From: an uncultured Bacteroidales bacterium
GTDB lineage: Bacteria; Bacteroidota; Bacteroidia; Bacteroidales; FEN-979
Reading direction: 5' to 3'
DNA length: 53,318 nucleotides
NCBI GenBank assembly: GCA_903845055.1
Contig: CAIMWF010000116.1
Coordinates: 1-53,318, forward strand
The translations under genes were made by a program, and so were the position numbers. Below are positions 27,624 through 36,537 of this stretch, in pieces. The notes beneath the pieces are model-generated. The model saw nothing but the letters and a program-made list of their open reading frames with translations, ran no database searches and was not told where the DNA came from. The number at the start of each line of letters is the position of its first letter. Within the stretch, counting starts at the first letter, position 1.

Positions 27624-28571
27624 ATGCGCGATATTGCGGAAATAGCAGCGTCGGTCAACCGGATCACAAACGACATTAAGGCTGAGGTAGTTGCTGCAAG
27701 CCTGATTGAAAACGGGCTGGATCCGGCTGACATTGTTATGATCCACGACGGTTCATTCAGGCGCAATTATTCCGGGGATATTGCCTATGCCGAGACGATC
27801 ATTTCGGCAAACGACCAGGTTTCCCTGGGCATACATGTGAGCCGTGACGGGCTCTATGATTGCCTGCCTGAAGCCGTTTTCCATGAGCAACCACGGGAAC
27901 CCCTTGTATCCGGTCACGACATGGCGAAATTGTCGAAAAAGCAAAAGATGGAAGAGAAGGAGGCTCGTTTGTTTTTCCTTCCTTTTGAAAATGAAATTTT
28001 CACCCAGCGTATACGGGTGGAGTCCGAAGAACGGAAAATGCTCTGTCGTTTCAGTGATAATTTGTTTGATGAGATCTATCCACAATTCTGGAAGCTTGAC
28101 CGGACCCTGCCAAAGAAATTGGTATCCCGTTTTGTACAGGTCCTGCACCTGGCCGGCAAAATCGTCGGACGGTCAGACCTGACCGCCAGGGTGCTGGAGG
28201 TCATCCTCGATGAAGATGTGCGAATAAAGGTAACAACGCAAAACCTGCTAAAGAATGTCCAGGCTGCAGCAGGGGCAGCCTCCTCTCCCGGTTTGGGTGC
28301 CTGCTCGCTGGGTAATGATATGATTTGCGGAGGATATATCGCCGATAACGACCCTGTAATGGAGTTTGTGATCGGGCCCCTGAAGAATTCGGCGGTGGAG
28401 GACTATCTTGAAAATGGTCCCTGTTCAAGGTTCCTTGCCTGTTTTTACAGCTACTTCGTCCCGCTTGAAATGGTGGCCACCACGACGATAAGTTTTGCCA
28501 ATGTCCGGCATCAGTTTATGCTTGGCGAACATGGATCAAATGTCGTTCTCGGTTATAATGCCGGGATTTGA
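27624..28571 (+). CDS. tssG: T6SS baseplate protein TssG (subtype iii)
   Basis: A 315-residue protein at the head of the rightward T6SS operon. It matches Bacteroidota TssG in size, in the opening MRDIAEIAASVNRITNDIKAE and in the C-terminal end VRHQFMLGEHGSNVVLGYN. TssG forms the baseplate wedge with TssF and TssE in the cytoplasm and docks to TssK. Identification rests on the weakly conserved sequence plus the full operon context (tssN, K, O, E, F follow). The stop is 39 bases ahead of tssN. Confidence 0.8.
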   Translation: MRDIAEIAASVNRITNDIKAEVVAASLIENGLDPADIVMIHDGSFRRNYSGDIAYAETIISANDQVSLGIHVSRDGLYDCLPEAVFHEQPREPLVSGHDMAKLSKKQKMEEKEARLFFLPFENEIFTQRIRVESEERKMLCRFSDNLFDEIYPQFWKLDRTLPKKLVSRFVQVLHLAGKIVGRSDLTARVLEVILDEDVRIKVTTQNLLKNVQAAAGAASSPGLGACSLGNDMICGGYIADNDPVMEFVIGPLKNSAVEDYLENGPCSRFLACFYSYFVPLEMVATTTISFANVRHQFMLGEHGSNVVLGYNAGI

Positions 28572-28610
28572 AAGGTTGTTGATAAAAAAAAGTACACAAA
28601 ACTGATATTT

Positions 28611-29462
28611 ATGAAAGCACTTGGATTGGGATTCTTGATCGTTATGGTTGTGGTCGCAGGGGCACTTCTGGCATTGGTCCTTTCGAAGGTCAGGGAAGCT
28701 AAAAACTACAAAAAGGAAACGGTTGTATACCTGTTACTGGCAGCGTTATGCCTGGGGATCCCGGCGCTGACGGGTTTTATCGGCCTGAGGGAAAACCTGA
28801 TCTCTTTTTATTTGGTAATCCAGGCTTTCATCCTGGCAGCCGGAATTTTGCATGCCTGGTTATTATACCTGTTACTGCCCTGGACGTCGAAGAATAAATT
28901 CCTGTGGGAGTTCCTGTTTTCAATCGCCATTGCCGTTCTTGGAGCCGTAATCTTTCTGTTGGTGTACAACCTGTTATTGAAGGAGCACCTTCTGCAATTC
29001 GTCATGCTGACCAGTTTTACATGGTTTTTTGTTCCCTTCTTTTTTTTGCAGGCTTTCAACCGGTACCTGGCCATTCCCCCACGCCTGTTCAACAAATGGC
29101 ACTATCCCTTTGGGAAGGACATCGCCGACCCGCTCGACAGCGAACTTGTGTCACTCCTGGTCGTAAGCTTTGTATTTCATAAAAAGATGAATGATCCCGA
29201 AATCACCACTTTCAGGGCCAAAGCGCCGGCACACATGGTTTTCGGACGGCTTTTTTATTATTTCCTGAACGACTATAATGAACGTCACCGCGAAGGTCCG
29301 ATTGAATACCTTGATCATGACGACCATCCCCACGGCTGGGTATTCTACCACAAACCCGGCTGGCTGGGTATCAAAAGGTATATCGATCCCGAACAGATCA
29401 TTACCGATAACCATATCAGGGAAAACAGTGTCATCATTTGCCAGCGAATTAAAGAATCATAA
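28611..29462 (+). CDS. tssN: T6SS-iii membrane protein TssN
   Basis: A 283-residue inner-membrane protein. Five hydrophobic helices are visible (about 4-25, 38-58, 65-90, 101-123, 130-150), followed by a cytoplasmic domain of about 125 residues with YPFGKDIADPLDSELVSLLVVSFVF spread across residues 165-190. This layout is TssN, a component restricted to Bacteroidota T6SS-iii; family knowledge suggests it substitutes for the TssJLM membrane complex, anchoring the baseplate. It ends 2 bases before the tssK start. Confidence 0.85.
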   Translation: MKALGLGFLIVMVVVAGALLALVLSKVREAKNYKKETVVYLLLAALCLGIPALTGFIGLRENLISFYLVIQAFILAAGILHAWLLYLLLPWTSKNKFLWEFLFSIAIAVLGAVIFLLVYNLLLKEHLLQFVMLTSFTWFFVPFFFLQAFNRYLAIPPRLFNKWHYPFGKDIADPLDSELVSLLVVSFVFHKKMNDPEITTFRAKAPAHMVFGRLFYYFLNDYNERHREGPIEYLDHDDHPHGWVFYHKPGWLGIKRYIDPEQIITDNHIRENSVIICQRIKES

Positions 29463-29464
29463 CG

Positions 29465-30604
29465 ATGCAGGAACCTCTGAAATATCATCATGTCAACTGG
29501 GTGGATGGCATGAAAATCAACAAAAACCACTTCATCGGTCTTGAAAATGCAACCAGGGACCAGGTCAAAGATGCGCTGGGATGCGGCCTGAACGATAAAA
29601 ACTACGGTTTGCTGCCTTCGGCTGGCGAACCCGATGGTTCGCTTCAAATCGTGATGACCCTCGATAATCAGAAAACGCTCCGGGTGAAAATATTCAAATG
29701 CAACGCCATCACACCGGGCGGGGCCAGGATCGAGATTAGCGAAGGAGGAGAACAACCGGGATTTGCTGTCCCATTCCCCGAAGCCACCTTTGGCTTTTCG
29801 GAGCAGGGGGGGGAGGCCACGGTTTACGTGGCACTTTCGGTTGACCCGTTTGCACGGGTACCCCTGGGAAATGCCGATCCTGCTGAAGAGCCTCCCCGTT
29901 ACCCTTTCGTAAACCAATCGTACAAGGTCCATATCATACCCGAGGAGCAGCTGTCGGCAAAAGAGATCGGACCCTGTTTCCTGCTTATCGGGAAGATCAG
30001 GATCTCCGACAATAAACCTGAGCTGGTCAGGGAGTACATTCCGCCCTGCACCACCCTCCGGGGCGCCCAGGTGCTGGTGCGCATCCATGCGGATACCGAC
30101 AGGTTCTTCGGCCAGCTTGAATTGGATTTGCTGAAGATCCTGAATAAAATCAGTGAAAAAGAGCAAACCAACGTCCTGGCACGCGTGGTAGCGCATCTCT
30201 CTGAAAACATGCTTTATTTTCTAAGTACAGGCATCCTGGAATTCCGGTGGAAGATCATAGACCAACCACCGCTCTGCATGTTCGAGTTTATTGCGCGGCT
30301 GGCCCGGGTGATCAAAAATACAATCGATTCGAATTCGGGGGAGTCAAAAGAAGAGTTGCTGAATTATTTTACCGATTGGTGCAACCTCAGGCAGGGTGAT
30401 TTTGAAAAGACCCTGCTGAATGCCATCAATTTCAGTTACGATCATTCGAACAGTTACAACACGGTCGTTGTGATGATGAAGTTCACCGATGTGATCGCGA
30501 CCCTTTTCAACAAACTTAGTATCCTCGAGTACATAGGGAAAAAGAAGGACACCAATATTTTCGTCAAGGAACAAACGGGAAAGAAAAGCTTTTTAGCCGA
30601 TTAA
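29465..30604 (+). CDS. tssK: T6SS baseplate protein TssK
   Basis: A 379-residue TssK with the Bacteroidota family opening HHVNWVDGMKINKNHFI. TssK trimers connect the baseplate wedges to the membrane anchor. The N-terminal shell domain (about 1-180), the helical middle (about 215-310) and a C-terminal region are in the usual proportions; the protein is shorter than the roughly 440 residues of the proteobacterial form, as expected for subtype iii. It follows tssN by 2 bases and precedes tssO by 30. Confidence 0.85.
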   Translation: MQEPLKYHHVNWVDGMKINKNHFIGLENATRDQVKDALGCGLNDKNYGLLPSAGEPDGSLQIVMTLDNQKTLRVKIFKCNAITPGGARIEISEGGEQPGFAVPFPEATFGFSEQGGEATVYVALSVDPFARVPLGNADPAEEPPRYPFVNQSYKVHIIPEEQLSAKEIGPCFLLIGKIRISDNKPELVREYIPPCTTLRGAQVLVRIHADTDRFFGQLELDLLKILNKISEKEQTNVLARVVAHLSENMLYFLSTGILEFRWKIIDQPPLCMFEFIARLARVIKNTIDSNSGESKEELLNYFTDWCNLRQGDFEKTLLNAINFSYDHSNSYNTVVVMMKFTDVIATLFNKLSILEYIGKKKDTNIFVKEQTGKKSFLAD

Positions 30605-30634
30605 TCATTTATCATTTCAATAAAAGCACCGATC

Positions 30635-31117
30635 ATGGAACCATTAAATAAAAAAGAGAGAACAGGTTTTATCTTTAAATTTTCAGCTTCATTTGCCATC
30701 GGGATCCTGGTCATCATGATCCCCTTCTATTTTTTGATTCAACTGCCGAAATATGAACATTCCAATTTGTCAAAGGATTTTTTGGAAGTGCAGAAACAGA
30801 TGTTGTACCAGAAGGATACGTTTGCGGTCCAGATTGATTCGGTGAAGAGAATGATCGGGAAGTTCGACCTGCCCAATCCGCAGGTTGGGGTCATCGACGG
30901 TGACATTGAGCATTACATCAGTTCGGTCCAGTTGCATTTTGTCAACGATACCAGCTGGAGCGGGCGCATGTACCGTAACATCATCAAGTCGTACATCGAC
31001 CTGAAGGATGCTAAAATCGGCAAGATCAAATGCGACAAGGAGTTGAACGATTGCAAAACCGACCTGCAGAAGGCCGAAAAAGCAGCAAGCAAACCCGTGG
31101 ACCCGATGGGCGGATGA
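30635..31117 (+). CDS. tssO: T6SS-iii membrane protein TssO
   Basis: A 160-residue protein with one N-terminal membrane helix (about 14-36, FIFKFSASFAIGILVIMIPF) and a charged, probably periplasmic, helical remainder. Position after tssK, size and topology match TssO, a component found only in Bacteroidota T6SS-iii and implicated in the alternative membrane complex with TssN, P and Q. Sequence alone would be ambiguous; context makes the call. Confidence 0.78.
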   Translation: MEPLNKKERTGFIFKFSASFAIGILVIMIPFYFLIQLPKYEHSNLSKDFLEVQKQMLYQKDTFAVQIDSVKRMIGKFDLPNPQVGVIDGDIEHYISSVQLHFVNDTSWSGRMYRNIIKSYIDLKDAKIGKIKCDKELNDCKTDLQKAEKAASKPVDPMGG

Positions 31118-31129
31118 TAACCGAGAAAT

Positions 31130-31558
31130 ATGACTTCAGAATATTATAATTTCCCGCTGAAAACGGCCGACCTGATCCAGAAGAAAGAGCACCCGCATAT
31201 TTCTTTGAGGGAATCAGTATCACGTATGATCCACATGGTCACCATCACCCATTTTGGGGAGTACAAACCGGATGAATCGCTGGGCTGCGAAATATGGGAT
31301 TATGACTTTGAGAATATTACAAATTACCAGCTTTTCAAGGAGGAGATTAAAAAATCGTTCCTCCGGACCATCGGGAAATATGAGCCCCGACTCTCACAGG
31401 TAAGGGTCGACATCCAGGTACAACAGGTTGAGATAAAGGTGACGAACCGCAGGACCAAAAGCCAGATAACCCTGCGTGTGGATGGGGTGCTGACAAAAAC
31501 AAACGAGCCGTTTTCCTATATGGAGAACTTCTTTATCGGGCCGCTGTCCTATTATTGA
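31130..31558 (+). CDS. tssE: T6SS baseplate protein TssE (GpW/gp25 family)
   Basis: A 142-residue gp25-like wedge protein homologous to phage T4 gp25, which starts sheath assembly on the baseplate. The family core is visible: ISLRESVSRMIHMVTITHFGEYKPDESLGCEIWDYDFEN (residues about 24-63) and the later RVDIQVQQVEIKV strand pair. Length is normal. It begins 12 bases after tssO. Confidence 0.85.
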   Translation: MTSEYYNFPLKTADLIQKKEHPHISLRESVSRMIHMVTITHFGEYKPDESLGCEIWDYDFENITNYQLFKEEIKKSFLRTIGKYEPRLSQVRVDIQVQQVEIKVTNRRTKSQITLRVDGVLTKTNEPFSYMENFFIGPLSYY

Positions 31559-31569
31559 TGTGCTCCCCC

Positions 31570-31620
31570 CGCGCCATCCCGCAACAGCGGGTTTGAGGGA
31601 GGAACCGGGTTTTCAAACCA
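31570..31620. repeat. Short nested inverted-repeat element between tssE and tssF
   Basis: CCCGC/GCGGG (31578-31582 and 31587-31591) and, overlapping it, GGTTTGA/TCAAACC (31590-31596 and 31613-31619) make two alternative small hairpins in the 68-base gap. The sequence is more GC-rich than its flanks and looks like a dispersed intergenic repeat. No second copy is in the window. Confidence 0.4.
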
Positions 31621-31626
31621 GTATGT

Positions 31627-33480
31627 ATGAAAGAAAGCAAAGAAAAGATCAAAAGCAGGATGATTAAAAATGCTTCACGGGCATGGGGATACCATGATAC
31701 GGAGGCAGAAAGTGCTTTCGATCCGCTGGTAGGGATGCTGATGGGCGCCCTTGCGCTCGAACTTGAACAGATTTCAGGCGAGATCCATAACTCGGAGGCG
31801 AGGGTTGTTGAAAAGCTGGTTGAATTGCTTACTCCTGAACCTGTCGTGGGTGCCTGCCCGGCTCATGGTATTTTAACTGCACAACCCCACCAGGCGACTT
31901 TTGAGATCCATCCATCAAACCAGTTATACCTGACCAGGCGGGTTAAAAATACCATGGACCCGGCACGCAACGATCAGCAGAATGTCTTTTTTACGCCGGC
32001 CGGTGTCTATAAGTTGTTCAACGGAAAGGTAAAATACATGGCCACCGAGCGCCTTCTCTTTGAGCTGGATAAGGAGGGTTATAAGGATACAATCGCGGAA
32101 TCGGCCCTTCTGTCAGGCCGTGAATATAATAAGATGTGGATAGGTATTGAGTTCGGAAGTGAACCTGAATCGTTCGAAGACCTCTCCCTCTTTTTCGACC
32201 TGCGAAGCGAATTGAATGAAGAGACCTTTTACCAGTCGCTTGCGAGGGGCAGATGGTTCCTTAATGACATTCCCGTTGACTTTTCCGGCGGTTATGGTAC
32301 GCAGCATGAAGCTTCGAAGCAGAAGGAGGAACACCTTTTTTCGCTCGACTGGGATGTTTCCGCCAAGGTTTGCAACCATGTCAACAGGTTCTACCGTAAG
32401 AAATTCATGACCATCGCCGGTAGTCCTGCCGGGAAGGATTACCCTCTCAGTGACAATTACCCACCGTCTCTTGGTGCAGCCTTTGACGAAACGGCGCTGA
32501 GGATGATAAAATCACGCTGTACCTGGTTCCGGCTGGAATTCCTGCAACCCATGCCTGCCGAGGTTTTTGATAGCATCTACTGCTCGCTGAATTGTTTCCC
32601 GGTCCTTAACAGGCAACTGAATAAGTTCACCTATTCTGCCAAAGAACAGGTAAACCTCATCCCGCTAAAGAGTGAAAATGCATTCTTTGACATGAGGAGT
32701 GTGACCAACTCGAAGGGCAACGCATACCTGTTGAGGTCATTCTCCAGGGTCAGGGAGTTGGAAAAGGGGTCCTATATTATCCGTCAGGGTGGGGTTGGAA
32801 GGTTTGACTCACGAAATGCCGTCGAAATACTGAACTACCTGATCGAACTGCTGCGGGATGAAAATGCTGCCTTCACCCTTCTCAGCGCCGATATGATTTC
32901 GGCCAACCTCAGGGAGATGAACCAGATTATTGCCAGGATTGAACAGCGGCTCAGCGATGCCAGCGCGCAAAAGGAAAACGTCTCTTATATCATGGTCCGT
33001 GCCCTCCCGAATGAAGAGACCGTTTTTGTGGAATTCTGGTCGACGGATGGCCTGCAAGCCAATAATATTAAACCGGGCATGCCGCTGACGCCTTATTCGG
33101 GCAGTGATCTGCGTAAAGAAACGGTAAGGTTCCTGACGGCCACTGCAGGCGGCCGCGACAGGATGGATACGGAAGACCGGCTGAATGCCTACCGGAAAGC
33201 GTTGCTGTCGAAGGACCGGGTTGTCACGGCCGAGGATGTCAGGGCTTTGTGTTTCGAGCACTTCGGAAAGAACCTGGAGACGGTTGAGGTAACAAAAGGA
33301 ATTGCGGCCGGTGCCACAGCCGATACCGGGTTTATCCGGACCATCGACATCTGTATCCGGCTATCCAGGAAAGCCACCCTTCTGACCGAAGAAGAATTGA
33401 AATTCCTGAAAGAGGAACTCAAGGTGAAACTGGAAGAGCAATCGATGAATATCCTCCCTTTCCGGATAATTGTCAAATAA
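31627..33480 (+). CDS. tssF: T6SS baseplate protein TssF
   Basis: A 617-residue TssF, the largest baseplate wedge subunit (related to phage gp6). The N-terminal pattern WGYHDTEAESAFDPLVGMLM and EARVVEKLVELLTPEPVVGACPAHGI is diagnostic for the family; the C-terminal FLKEELKVKLEEQSMNILPFRI is also typical. It is the last gene of the rightward operon, ending 17 bases from the stop of the convergent PAAR gene. Confidence 0.88.
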   Translation: MKESKEKIKSRMIKNASRAWGYHDTEAESAFDPLVGMLMGALALELEQISGEIHNSEARVVEKLVELLTPEPVVGACPAHGILTAQPHQATFEIHPSNQLYLTRRVKNTMDPARNDQQNVFFTPAGVYKLFNGKVKYMATERLLFELDKEGYKDTIAESALLSGREYNKMWIGIEFGSEPESFEDLSLFFDLRSELNEETFYQSLARGRWFLNDIPVDFSGGYGTQHEASKQKEEHLFSLDWDVSAKVCNHVNRFYRKKFMTIAGSPAGKDYPLSDNYPPSLGAAFDETALRMIKSRCTWFRLEFLQPMPAEVFDSIYCSLNCFPVLNRQLNKFTYSAKEQVNLIPLKSENAFFDMRSVTNSKGNAYLLRSFSRVRELEKGSYIIRQGGVGRFDSRNAVEILNYLIELLRDENAAFTLLSADMISANLREMNQIIARIEQRLSDASAQKENVSYIMVRALPNEETVFVEFWSTDGLQANNIKPGMPLTPYSGSDLRKETVRFLTATAGGRDRMDTEDRLNAYRKALLSKDRVVTAEDVRALCFEHFGKNLETVEVTKGIAAGATADTGFIRTIDICIRLSRKATLLTEEELKFLKEELKVKLEEQSMNILPFRIIVK

Positions 33481-33497
33481 GGCGGGACAGGTACTGC

Positions 33498-33797
33498 TTA
33501 TCCGCCTATTAAAACGGTAGGGCAGCCCAATGTAATCGTGCCTCCGTGTGCCGTACTGTCGCCCATTCGCGCGGCCGGTTTCCCACCGATCATGACGCTA
33601 GAGGATCCCATCGCAATTAAATCAGGAGGCCCTACGCAGGTTGCCATGTCGCCGACACAGGCGGCTGGCATTCCTCCGATTAAAACGGTAGGCGTTCCCG
33701 GCGGGAGGATAGGACCTCCAACATGCGGAATCGGCACCACTGCCGGTGTTTGCATGGGGCATACGTGCATGTCTCCTACTCTTGCAGCTGGCGGCAT
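33498..33797 (-). CDS. PAAR-domain spike tip protein
   Basis: A 99-residue PAAR protein that caps the VgrG spike and is delivered into the target. The repeated PTVLIGGMPAA.VGD motif occurs three times, opening with MPPAARVGDMHVC, and the His and Cys residues needed for tip metal binding are present (HVC, HVGG, TAHGG). It is a bare PAAR without a C-terminal toxin extension. It follows vgrG by 10 bases in the leftward operon. No toxin or immunity gene lies between it and tssF. Confidence 0.92.
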   Translation of the reverse strand: MPPAARVGDMHVCPMQTPAVVPIPHVGGPILPPGTPTVLIGGMPAACVGDMATCVGPPDLIAMGSSSVMIGGKPAARMGDSTAHGGTITLGCPTVLIGG

Positions 33798-33807
33798 AAA
33801 ACTGATT

Positions 33808-35589
33808 TTAGTTAATTTGTACGATAGCTCCCTGGATCTTTACCTGTCCGGTTCCATCTATCTCTGCTGTGGCACCCGATACCTTGACGGATGCATCCGC
33901 TTTGACCGACACCTGTGAACCTTCAAGACTGGCATCCCCGCTGTCGGTTTTAATGGACATACCGGAGGCGGCATGAAGTTCAAGTGAGCCCTGGGCATCC
34001 AGTTTGATGTTTTTGCCTTTCAGTTCAATATCCCCCTGCGATTCAATGGTGATTTTCACAGGATTCAGGGTAAGCGAAATTATATTTGAATTTGAACCTG
34101 CCGAACTGCCTGCACCGTTGTATATCGATAGTTTTTCACTGCCTGACGTATCATCGAATTCAACGGTATGCCCGCTCCGGGTCCTGATCTTTTTAATGTC
34201 GTTTTTATCGGTTACCCAGGCCTGTTCGGGGCCATGGTTGGTGCTGTAAAATGAACCGATTACAATCGGTTTCTGGGGATCGCCGTGTTCATAATCGACC
34301 AGTACCTCGTCCCCCACTTCAGGAATAAAATAGTGGCCGCGTGAATCCCCGGAATGTGGTGCGACAATGCGGGCCCAGGGAGTCGTGTGGTCATTGTCCT
34401 GCCAGCTGGTCCTCACCTTTACGCGCCCGAGATGTTCCGGGTCATTGTTGTCGGTTACAACGGCACTTTCGGGGAAGGTTTTAATGTTAAACTCAGCAGA
34501 TGAAGGGCCGATTGGCAGGACCCCAGGCGAGGCCTGGAATTCGCTGAAATAATTCAGGTCACTGGTGAAGTTATGTCTGCATGAATTTACCTGGAATTCT
34601 CCAAGGTCATCATCTTTGCTTTTCTGCTTTGTCCGACCATAGACATGCACATTACTGCCAAGGGCAAGGGGTTCTGAAGTTGTTCCGAGAATACGGTATG
34701 ATCCGGAGGCGGTGTTTTGTTCCCTGATTTTAAAGACCTGGTTGATGGGGTCGGGTTGAAGCGAATAGGAGTTATAATAATTCCAGTACCCGGATTCCCG
34801 GAAACGGTTTGCGGATGCAGAAAGGAGTGAACGCGATTGTGTGGTTAAATTCTCATCAATGCTGATATCCGTGGAGTCGGCAGAGATATCCTTGTCCTGG
34901 AGATAATCATGATACCCCGAATGGAATTTTGCGGGTTTTATCAATGATACCACGACCACTTCGCTGAGGTTTATCCCATGGGTAAGTTCTGTCGCCGGAC
35001 TGTTCTTGGGAACCCCGAAAACCAGTTTCCGCCCGTCATAATAGAACCACTCTGAAAAGGTAGTACCCAGCCGGGCAATGAAATTATAATTGCTCTCATC
35101 GTACTGGACGATGTAAGGATATACACCGGTGTCCCTTGGCTGGGAATCGGATGAAAGAGAGAGCACATCCTGCGGATAGGGCTGGAGGACCTCTTCGACA
35201 ACCTGTCTCAGGGTTTTATTTTCAAAACTTCGCCGGGTAGGTTCGCCCTGGAGGATGATTTCGGGACTATACCCGCTGATGATCAGGACTTCATTGGAAT
35301 TGCCGTCCCGGTTGGCCCTTATGTCGGTGATGATACCTTTGAAAAAGAAGTTCTTTGTCGCGCCGCCCGATTGAATATTATCAAGCTGAAAGGTTATTTC
35401 CTTTCCAACCTTTGAATAGAGGGAGGAAATGGAGGCTGTGTCCAGTTCGTTTTCACCTACAAGTGCACTCCTGTTGCAGTTCAGTATAAAATGATCAGGT
35501 TTGCCAAGTTCCTGGTCAATTGTTATACCAATGAAAGATTTCACCGGGTTGTTGTCAATATTAATGGTGCATTTTTCAGTCAGTGCCAT
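33808..35589 (-). CDS. vgrG: T6SS spike protein VgrG (TssI)
   Basis: A 593-residue VgrG. It has the gp27-like base (about 1-370, with GTTFSEWFYYDGRKLVFG), the OB/gp5-like section (VRTSWQDNDHTTPWARIVAPHSGDSRGHYFIPEVGDEVLVDYEHGDP spread over residues about 390-440) and a C-terminal triple-beta-helix needle (about 490-593) with short repeats such as IELKGKNIKLDAQGSLELHA. No toxin domain is fused to the C-terminus. In the T6SS it sits on the TssD tube and carries PAAR. It is 31 bases after the adjacent tssD copy. Confidence 0.93.
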   Translation of the reverse strand: MALTEKCTINIDNNPVKSFIGITIDQELGKPDHFILNCNRSALVGENELDTASISSLYSKVGKEITFQLDNIQSGGATKNFFFKGIITDIRANRDGNSNEVLIISGYSPEIILQGEPTRRSFENKTLRQVVEEVLQPYPQDVLSLSSDSQPRDTGVYPYIVQYDESNYNFIARLGTTFSEWFYYDGRKLVFGVPKNSPATELTHGINLSEVVVVSLIKPAKFHSGYHDYLQDKDISADSTDISIDENLTTQSRSLLSASANRFRESGYWNYYNSYSLQPDPINQVFKIREQNTASGSYRILGTTSEPLALGSNVHVYGRTKQKSKDDDLGEFQVNSCRHNFTSDLNYFSEFQASPGVLPIGPSSAEFNIKTFPESAVVTDNNDPEHLGRVKVRTSWQDNDHTTPWARIVAPHSGDSRGHYFIPEVGDEVLVDYEHGDPQKPIVIGSFYSTNHGPEQAWVTDKNDIKKIRTRSGHTVEFDDTSGSEKLSIYNGAGSSAGSNSNIISLTLNPVKITIESQGDIELKGKNIKLDAQGSLELHAASGMSIKTDSGDASLEGSQVSVKADASVKVSGATAEIDGTGQVKIQGAIVQIN

Positions 35590-35620
35590 GGATCAGGATT
35601 TAAAATTCAGGTAATGTAAC

Positions 35621-36019
35621 TTACGCCCAAATATTCATGAAGGTGGCTCCTGAGATATCCAGTTCCTGGGATGAAAGAGTAAAAAAGACAGATATTTCAT
35701 CATCTGAGGAAAAGGATTGATGAAATTTAAACATGATCGCATCCTTGAATTGAATTGTCTGGAATGACTGGTTATCAGTCATGCCTGAAGAAAACACGAT
35801 TTTTCCGCTCTTTTTGGCATTTGGCGCAAGCATCCAGTTCATCAGGTCAAAATCATTCTCATTCTTCAGCTCGATTTTGAGTGCTCCTCCACCGACCTTG
35901 CCTATGGGAATTCCATTGTTGTCCAGTTGCTGTATGAATTCGAATTCACACGAAACGACATTGAACCCATCCTGTTCTTTCGGATGACCTTCAATATGTA
36001 ATGTTGCAGAAAATGCCAT
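35621..36019 (-). CDS. tssD: Hcp-like tube protein TssD, copy 1
   Basis: A 132-residue Hcp/TssD-family protein (type VI secretion system tube, subtype iii): MAFSATLHIEGHPKEQDGFNVVSCEF, then alternating strands ending ELDISGATFMNIW. Six subunits form each ring of the tube that is fired by sheath contraction; rings can also carry cargo. It diverges from the neighbouring copy at 36106, sharing mainly the fold pattern. Because it is directly before vgrG, it may be a specialised tip-proximal or cargo-binding Hcp. A strong Shine-Dalgarno sequence precedes it. Confidence 0.82.
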   Translation of the reverse strand: MAFSATLHIEGHPKEQDGFNVVSCEFEFIQQLDNNGIPIGKVGGGALKIELKNENDFDLMNWMLAPNAKKSGKIVFSSGMTDNQSFQTIQFKDAIMFKFHQSFSSDDEISVFFTLSSQELDISGATFMNIWA

Positions 36020-36025
36020 AATAAA

Positions 36026-36034
36026 TCCTCCTTT
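36026..36034 (-). promoter_or_regulatory. Strong ribosome binding site of tssD copy 1
   Basis: The minus strand reads AAAGGAGGA, 6 bases before the ATG at 36019. Strong SD sequences are unusual in Bacteroidota, so this fits a highly translated structural protein. Confidence 0.6.
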
Positions 36035-36105
36035 GGGACAGGTAAAATTGATGGATGAAAAAGTGATTTTTCATCCATCCTGAAATACTTGACGTTTGTT
36101 AATTC

Positions 36106-36486
36106 CTATGCCGGCCAGTTATTATCCTGTTCAGCATTCCCAACGGTCACGGTCCGTGCCGAGATTCCCACACTCATCAACATGGTGTCGCCGCCGAAAG
36201 ATTCAGAATAACTGGTAACATATCCGTCTTTAAAATCAAGTTGCTTCATCGTTTGGTCCGAGTCGATCTTGTTGAATACGATCGAACCATCTTTCTTGCC
36301 ATAGCTGTCGACAGCCCATTCCATGATGGAATTGTCTTCGGATGACTCAATGACGACATGAATATCCAATGCTTTGGTTTCGGATGTCGGTCTGCCGCTT
36401 CCGTCAACTGACTGGCTCAATCCATAGGTGCAGGACATGATCTGGTAATCAGTCCCGTCTACGGTCATTTTTGCTTTGAATGACAT
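36106..36486 (-). CDS. tssD: Hcp tube protein TssD, copy 2
   Basis: A 126-residue Hcp/TssD, the major tube subunit. The pattern MSFKAKMTVDGTDYQIMSC, SQSVDGSGRPTSE and ALDIHVVIESSEDNSIMEW is close to the standard Bacteroidota TssD, so this is probably the bulk tube protein. It lies between tssC and the second tssD copy, in the order sheath, tube, tube, spike, tip. Confidence 0.9.
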   Translation of the reverse strand: MSFKAKMTVDGTDYQIMSCTYGLSQSVDGSGRPTSETKALDIHVVIESSEDNSIMEWAVDSYGKKDGSIVFNKIDSDQTMKQLDFKDGYVTSYSESFGGDTMLMSVGISARTVTVGNAEQDNNWPA

Positions 36487-36537
36487 AGTTTCTAGGTTTA
36501 GAGGTTAATAATTGCACATGGATTTGGGTAAAAATGG

